DNA of 5,527 nt, taken from Candidatus Thalassarchaeaceae archaeon. Its GTDB lineage: Archaea; Thermoplasmatota; Poseidoniia; Poseidoniales; Thalassarchaeaceae. The first letter of the stretch is position 1, and every line of letters starts with the position of its first letter. Under the pieces are notes generated by a model. The model worked only from the letters and a program-made list of their open reading frames with translations, searched no databases and was not told the origin of the DNA. Positions 5,074 through 5,527 of this stretch are shown here, one piece after another. Position numbers and translations under genes: made by a program. The DNA is taken from positions 1 through 5,527 of the forward strand of contig DUJH01000025.1 in assembly GCA_013329905.1 (NCBI GenBank). Reading direction: 5' to 3'.

Positions 5074-5527
5074 GTTCTGTCTACGTCCAGCTACCAGCGC
5101 CACTGCCCCGAATACAGCCAAGGCTGCGATTCCTGCTGTGAACCCAGGTAGGCTTGCATCATCATCATCGTCTGGTGTATCGATACTACCAGTGCCGACT
5201 ACAATCTGACCCTCCATACCCGTAGTTGCGTGTGGCTCGCAAATGTAGTTGAACGTCTGGTCGACATCGAAGGTATACCTGAAGTCGACAGTGGTCATTG
5301 ACTCACCACTGTATACTCCACCCATGTAGCGAGTTGTATCTCCTTCCTTGGCGATCTGTGCGACATTGTGAGCCATTGACTCATCAGTCCAGACCCAACA
5401 GACGGTAGCTCCGACATCTACCTCGAGATAGGGTGTGTCGTATGCCATACCAGATTCATCGATTCCGATTACAGCATCGCATCCTGTTGTGTCAGGAGCA
5501 TTTGCTGGTGGCATCAGAACCTTGTCG
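5071..5527 (-). CDS. Cell-surface blue copper (plastocyanin/halocyanin-like) protein, 5' end off window
   Basis: Secreted type 1 copper protein, likely a one-electron carrier on the outer face of the membrane. The frame is open to the window edge; an internal Met at 5514 is used for numbering but is probably not the start, since no signal peptide follows it and the frame continues upstream (DKVL). The cupredoxin domain spans about 12-106. Copper ligands are His49 (MAHNV), Cys92, His95 and Met100, with the plastocyanin spacing C-x2-H-x4-M. Cys12 and Cys39 could form a disulfide. A linker with five consecutive Asp (115-119) precedes LPGF (122-125), a hydrophobic segment (126-143) and a GRRQN end, a layout like archaeal PGF-CTERM signals processed by archaeosortase, although it could simply be a transmembrane anchor. 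Its redox partner is unknown. It ends 400 bases before the beta-oxidation operon, so it is probably a separate transcription unit. More cupredoxin domains may lie upstream. Confidence 0.88.
   Translation of the reverse strand, partial: DKVLMPPANAPDTTGCDAVIGIDESGMAYDTPYLEVDVGATVCWVWTDESMAHNVAQIAKEGDTTRYMGGVYSGESMTTVDFRYTFDVDQTFNYICEPHATTGMEGQIVVGTGSIDTPDDDDDASLPGFTAGIAALAVFGAVALVAGRRQN

Noticed and set aside
4929..5141. 70-codon plus-strand open frame through the hairpin block
   Set aside because: It runs through both arms of the inverted repeats and into the 3' end of the copper protein gene; the translation is low-complexity and lacks any family features.
1..5527. CRISPR array, insertion sequence or defence system
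   Set aside because: No regularly spaced repeats, no transposase or integrase coding sequence and no defence-type domains were found; apart from the 400-base gap the window is filled by housekeeping catabolic genes and a copper protein.

Overview
The window most resembles a marine planktonic archaeon, probably Marine Group II (Candidatus Poseidoniales) or a close Thermoplasmatota relative. Four things point that way. The Shine-Dalgarno motifs are of archaeal GGTGA type. The lead gene of the operon has a TATA-like box at the right distance for a leaderless transcript. A cell-surface blue copper protein ends in an Asp-rich linker plus an LPGF/hydrophobic/Arg-Arg tail of the archaeal PGF-CTERM kind. 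Beside it sits a complete-looking bacterial-type fatty-acid beta-oxidation operon, which Marine Group II genomes are known to carry. The taxonomic call is inference; no rRNA or other phylogenetic marker is in the window.

Layout: all genes are on the minus strand. From right to left, in transcription order: (1) 5527-5071, the C-terminal part of a secreted, membrane-anchored cupredoxin whose start lies outside the window; (2) 5070-4672, a roughly 400-base gap with a block of three consecutive inverted repeats next to the copper gene (5073-4934), then an AT-rich stretch with promoter-like elements (about 4870-4672); (3) 4671-3538, thiolase; (4) 3528-1123, a fused 3-hydroxyacyl-CoA dehydrogenase/enoyl-CoA hydratase with the dehydrogenase first (FadN-like order); (5) 1113-1, the first 371 codons of an acyl-CoA dehydrogenase of the FadE5/DmdC-like class, cut by the window edge.

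The three enzymes cover the whole beta-oxidation spiral: FadE makes the trans-2-enoyl-CoA, the fused protein hydrates it and oxidises the 3-hydroxyacyl-CoA, and the thiolase cleaves the 3-ketoacyl-CoA to acetyl-CoA and a shortened acyl-CoA. All thiolase and FadN-like catalytic residues that can be checked are intact. Both gene junctions have the same design, a TGA stop overlapping GAGGTGA and then an ATG, with a 9-base gap, so the genes are almost certainly co-transcribed and probably translationally coupled.

The genes are conventional. The less explained material is in the 400-base gap: a structured hairpin block after the copper gene, and a duplicated TATA-plus-TGCACCGASTGT module with a palindrome upstream of the thiolase, a plausible regulatory region for the operon.
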